From the NCBI GenBank assembly GCA_963922205.1, contig CAWUHX010000005.1, positions 930,001-994,000 on the forward strand: 64,000 nucleotides of DNA, given 5' to 3'. Positions 61,350 through 64,000 of the stretch are shown here, one piece after another (position 1 is the stretch's first letter; every line of letters starts with the position of its first letter). The stretch comes from Romanomermis culicivorax. Taxonomy: Eukaryota > Nematoda > Enoplea > Mermithida > Mermithidae. The notes under the pieces are model-generated. The model was not told the origin of the DNA and did not search any database. It saw only the letters and a program-made list of their open reading frames with translations. Position numbers and translations under genes: made by a program.

Positions 61350-62548
61350 ATGCCAGGGAAAATTGCAGAAATTGACATTTCCCCTGTAATGGGGGACAAG
61401 GAAATAGAATTTTATCCTATAAACCCCTTAATATCTGGGGAACCCATCCAATTTGATATTCCTGAGAGTTTTACTCAGCTTACTGATCCTAATATTTTGA
61501 TAAAAGTTTCCTGTAAGATTGTCATAGGGGACAATACTGATTTGGTGGCTGATGCTAAGGTTTCTACTGTCAATTTAGCTCTACACACACTATTCAAAGA
61601 TGTAGTTTTTAAGGCTAATGGGGTCATTGTTAATCAAGCGACTGGAACCTATCCCTACCGTGCTTACATAGAAACTGTCTACATTTACACCACAACAGCT
61701 AAAAATTTGGCTGTCCCAGTGCCTTAATTATATTACAAGGAAACTGCAGGGAAATTCAACAGTTTCACTGCAAATTTTAATTCTAGTTTAGACACAAGAA
61801 TCTCGAAATTTGCAACAAGTAAGCAAGTCATAATGGCTGGTCGTCTTCATCTAGATTTACTGTTATAGTCTAAATTAATTATTCCTGGTATCAGATTTTC
61901 TATCAGCCTCTTTCCTTCAGACAATAAATTTCACCCGATGTCGGCAACAGTTGATGCTTCTAAGGAAATTGTAATTTCCTCAATTGTACTAATGCTTGAG
62001 TTTGAGTATATCTGCTTTGCTTGCTCTGGAAAGATGCTTACAAGCAAAACCTACTGTATATAAAATAAATCATGCTGCAGACAGAACTGCTCAACTCATT
62101 GCAGGTCAGACATACTTGAGCAATTATGTGGTTCATAATGGGCAGATACCTCGTTTAATTATTGCAGCAGTAACCCCCTCCCTTTCCTTCTCTGGAAATT
62201 ATTAAGTAAACCCCTTTGCTTTCACATGGCGAAATTGCCTTTCTGCACAGATCACTATCGGGAGTAGACACTACCCTCCCCTTCCTTACAAACCTCTTGA
62301 TTCAATGATAGAACCATACTTGAACTCCTTGAGAATGGTCCAGAAACTATATACAGACTCGGACACGGGTCCTACCCTAGATGATTTCTTAGAAAGGGGG
62401 TTCCAAATTCTACCTTTCGACATTATTCTTGAAGAGGGGGGAGCTCACCTGACGAATGGAGTAGTAAGTTTCACAGCTCAATGGAAAAGTGAAGCTTTTG
62501 GCCAAAATTATGCAATCTTTTTCTATATTTTATGGGAGAATGAGATAA
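61350..62548 (+). pseudogene. Polinton-2 major capsid protein (copy B)
   Basis: From ATG 61,350, collinear with the 11.5-kb copy: KEIEFYPINPLISGEPIQF, LHTLFKDVVFKANGVIV, GTYPYRAYIE, then TAA 61,725-61,727 and TAG 61,866-61,868, both in positions where the other copy has a Gln codon. A frameshift before 61,996 follows, then GQIPRLIIAAVTPS, a TAA at 62,203-62,205 shared with copy A, and NSLRMVQKLYTDSDTG, LTNGVVSFTAQWKSEAFGQN and FYILWENEI, where it is cut by the dispersed repeat. The last ~20 residues are lost. Confidence 0.8.
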
Positions 62549-62782
62549 ATTGGTTCAATTACATAACGAAGTCTCTTGTGCAAGTGTACATAAAGAAGAC
62601 AAAAGCATTGAAACATCATATCCACGGCATGACAGAAAATAAATGCATGTGGAAAAAGTTTACGGATTTGGATATGTGTGTATAATTTTTATATGAATGG
62701 GTTTTGTCGATGTTTAACTTAAACTGCAAAAGGATTGAACAACCTCAAGGTTAAACATCCTAGTCGAAAAAATAAGCTTTGA

Positions 62783-62837
62783 TAAAAACAGTGGTTAAGT
62801 CGTCGATATGAAAATCCTATTTGGTGTGTTCAAATCC
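62783..62837 (+). repeat. degenerate tRNA-like unit (copy C, unit 1)
   Basis: AACAGTGGTTAAG (A-box-like) and GTTCAAATCC at 62,828-62,837. Confidence 0.45.
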
Positions 62838-63107
62838 TAATGAGTCCACATATGGCACTTGTATATTAATATGAGGAAACTGTAGGAACATCAAATTGAT
62901 GGGTTGGCACGAATTTTTAATGTGTGTGTAAAACCACATCAAAAGTAGGCAAGTGCAGTCACCAGATCAATACATTTTGATCTGGCTCTATGTAAATAGT
63001 TTTTATGAGCAATCATGAATGGGTTTTGAGGATGTGCAACTTAAACTGCAAAAGGATTGAATAACCTCAAGGTTCTATAATCCCATAATCGACAAAATAC
63101 ACTTTGA

Positions 63108-63158
63108 TAGAACAGTTGTTAAGTCATCGATTTAGTCCTTTTTGGTTTGTTCATATCC
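63108..63158 (+). repeat. degenerate tRNA-like unit (copy C, unit 2)
   Basis: TAGAACAGTTGTTAAG (A-box-like) and GTTCATATCC at 63,149-63,158, one mismatch to the other B boxes. Confidence 0.4.
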
Positions 63159-64000
63159 TAATGAGCCTATATATGGCACATGTATATAAACATGAGGAAA
63201 CTGTAGGAACATCAAATTGACAGGTTGGCGCGAATTTTTAATGAATGTCTAAAACCTTATCAAAAGTAGGCAGGTGCAGTGACCAGATCGATACATTTTG
63301 TTGTCAATGCTGGAATACATTTGCAGCCCGTTACTTTTATGTTTTAACAGGAAAGTTGAAAATATATACATTATTGCTTTCCGGCTGGTATGATAGAACA
63401 GTCCTTATATCATTGATATAATGTTTGGCCTGTTCTATTTTTGTTATTTTTAATAAAATGGTAATTCAAATGTAAAAAACCAAAAAATTTTTTTAATAAT
63501 TTAGATTGAAAAAAAGTATAAAAATGTGCTCTAGCCGCAGTTTAAATCTGTTAATCTGCCGTTAGACCACACATTCAAACTTAATTCAAACTTTTTTATA
63601 TATCGGTATGTTTGTATGAAACATAAAAATTACGGGTTGGTAGAGAATTTATGCGTATAGTCAGAAAGTTCATAAAACGAGTTGGAATAGAGACGGATTA
63701 TCTATTTTTCAATCAATCACAGAATTCCTATTATGTACCAATTATGTACCAAATTTTATTTACATATATATTTATGTACAGTAAATGAAAAAAAAGAAAA
63801 GAAAAAAAAAGATAAGCTGAAAAAAAGGTAATAAAGTAAAACCAAGAAAAAGTAATAAAAAAACCATAAACAAATAAAAACAAGTACTAAAAAACATAAA
63901 AACGATAAAAAAATAAAAATGGAAAAATGTATACAGAAATACTATACAAATACAATAACAATTTAACAATTATTTACAGTATGCAAAAAATTTATAAAGC

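Larger units (their letters stand above)
60400..62548 (+). mobile_element. Polinton-2 fragment B (minor capsid, small ORF, major capsid)
   Basis: Plus-strand minor capsid, a 49-codon ORF and major capsid, tightly packed. The capsid part is collinear with fragment A (11,508-12,743). The right edge is sharp at 62,548, where dispersed repeat copy C begins mid-gene. The left part begins within ~225 bases of the Polinton-1 right TIR. No TIRs of its own were found. Confidence 0.8.
62549..64000. repeat. dispersed repeat, copy C (runs to window end)
   Basis: Starts abruptly inside the Polinton-2 capsid gene with TTCAATTACATAACGAAG and matches copy A from ~7,233 and copy B from ~24,390. It contains two successive tRNA-like modules, then an A-rich run (63,785-63,930) and TACTATACAAATACAATAAC as in copy B. 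No gene. Confidence 0.7.

Overview
The window is AT-rich, spliceosomal eukaryotic DNA made almost entirely of transposable elements, with no confident single-copy host gene. Metazoan-type Polinton/Maverick DNA, Ty3/gypsy elements, hAT, PIF/Harbinger and MULE transposons, plus introns with ordinary GT-AG junctions, point to an invertebrate animal. The sequence does not let me name the species.

Layout. 1-3.9 kb: 3' end of a gypsy-like retroelement (integrase C-terminus, a PWWP/Tudor-like tail, then an ORF in the env position with an RNase D-like fold). 4.2-6.4 kb: a Harbinger remnant abutting a minus-strand gypsy pol remnant. 6.5-8.3, 23.0-25.6 and 62.5-64.0 kb: a dispersed repeat with degenerate tRNA-like (A box/B box) units and an A-rich tail. 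11.5-13.4 and 60.4-62.5 kb: two fragments of one Polinton lineage (Polinton-2: minor capsid, small ORF, major capsid, protease, ATPase). 13.4-22.5 kb: a gypsy element inserted in the ATPase of the first fragment, with an envelope-like glycoprotein placed between the Gag zinc knuckles and the protease in one long ORF. 26.9-33.5 kb: a decayed multi-exon MULE transposase gene (minus strand) with SWIM and PHD-like modules and a hAT element in one intron, the hAT having a perfect 8-bp target duplication. 35.7-37.8 and 40.8-42.8 kb: a 2-kb direct duplication in otherwise non-coding DNA.

44,069-60,175 is a nearly complete 16.1-kb Polinton (Polinton-1) with ~315-bp terminal inverted repeats. On the minus strand it carries a chromodomain integrase, packaging ATPase, several small virion-type proteins, double-jelly-roll major capsid, adenain-like protease and minor capsid. 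On the plus strand it carries protein-primed DNA polymerase B. Its left arm holds two cargo genes I did not expect: a clear TATA-binding-protein (TBP) homologue and a two-exon F-box protein. A near-identical TATAAAAGTT box lies about 24-57 bases upstream of the start codon of most of its other genes. Together these suggest a mobile virus-like element carrying its own TATA-recognition factor for a family of TATA promoters. Several genes carry stop codons or frameshifts, so this copy is dead or dying, but integrase, protease and the F-box gene read through cleanly.
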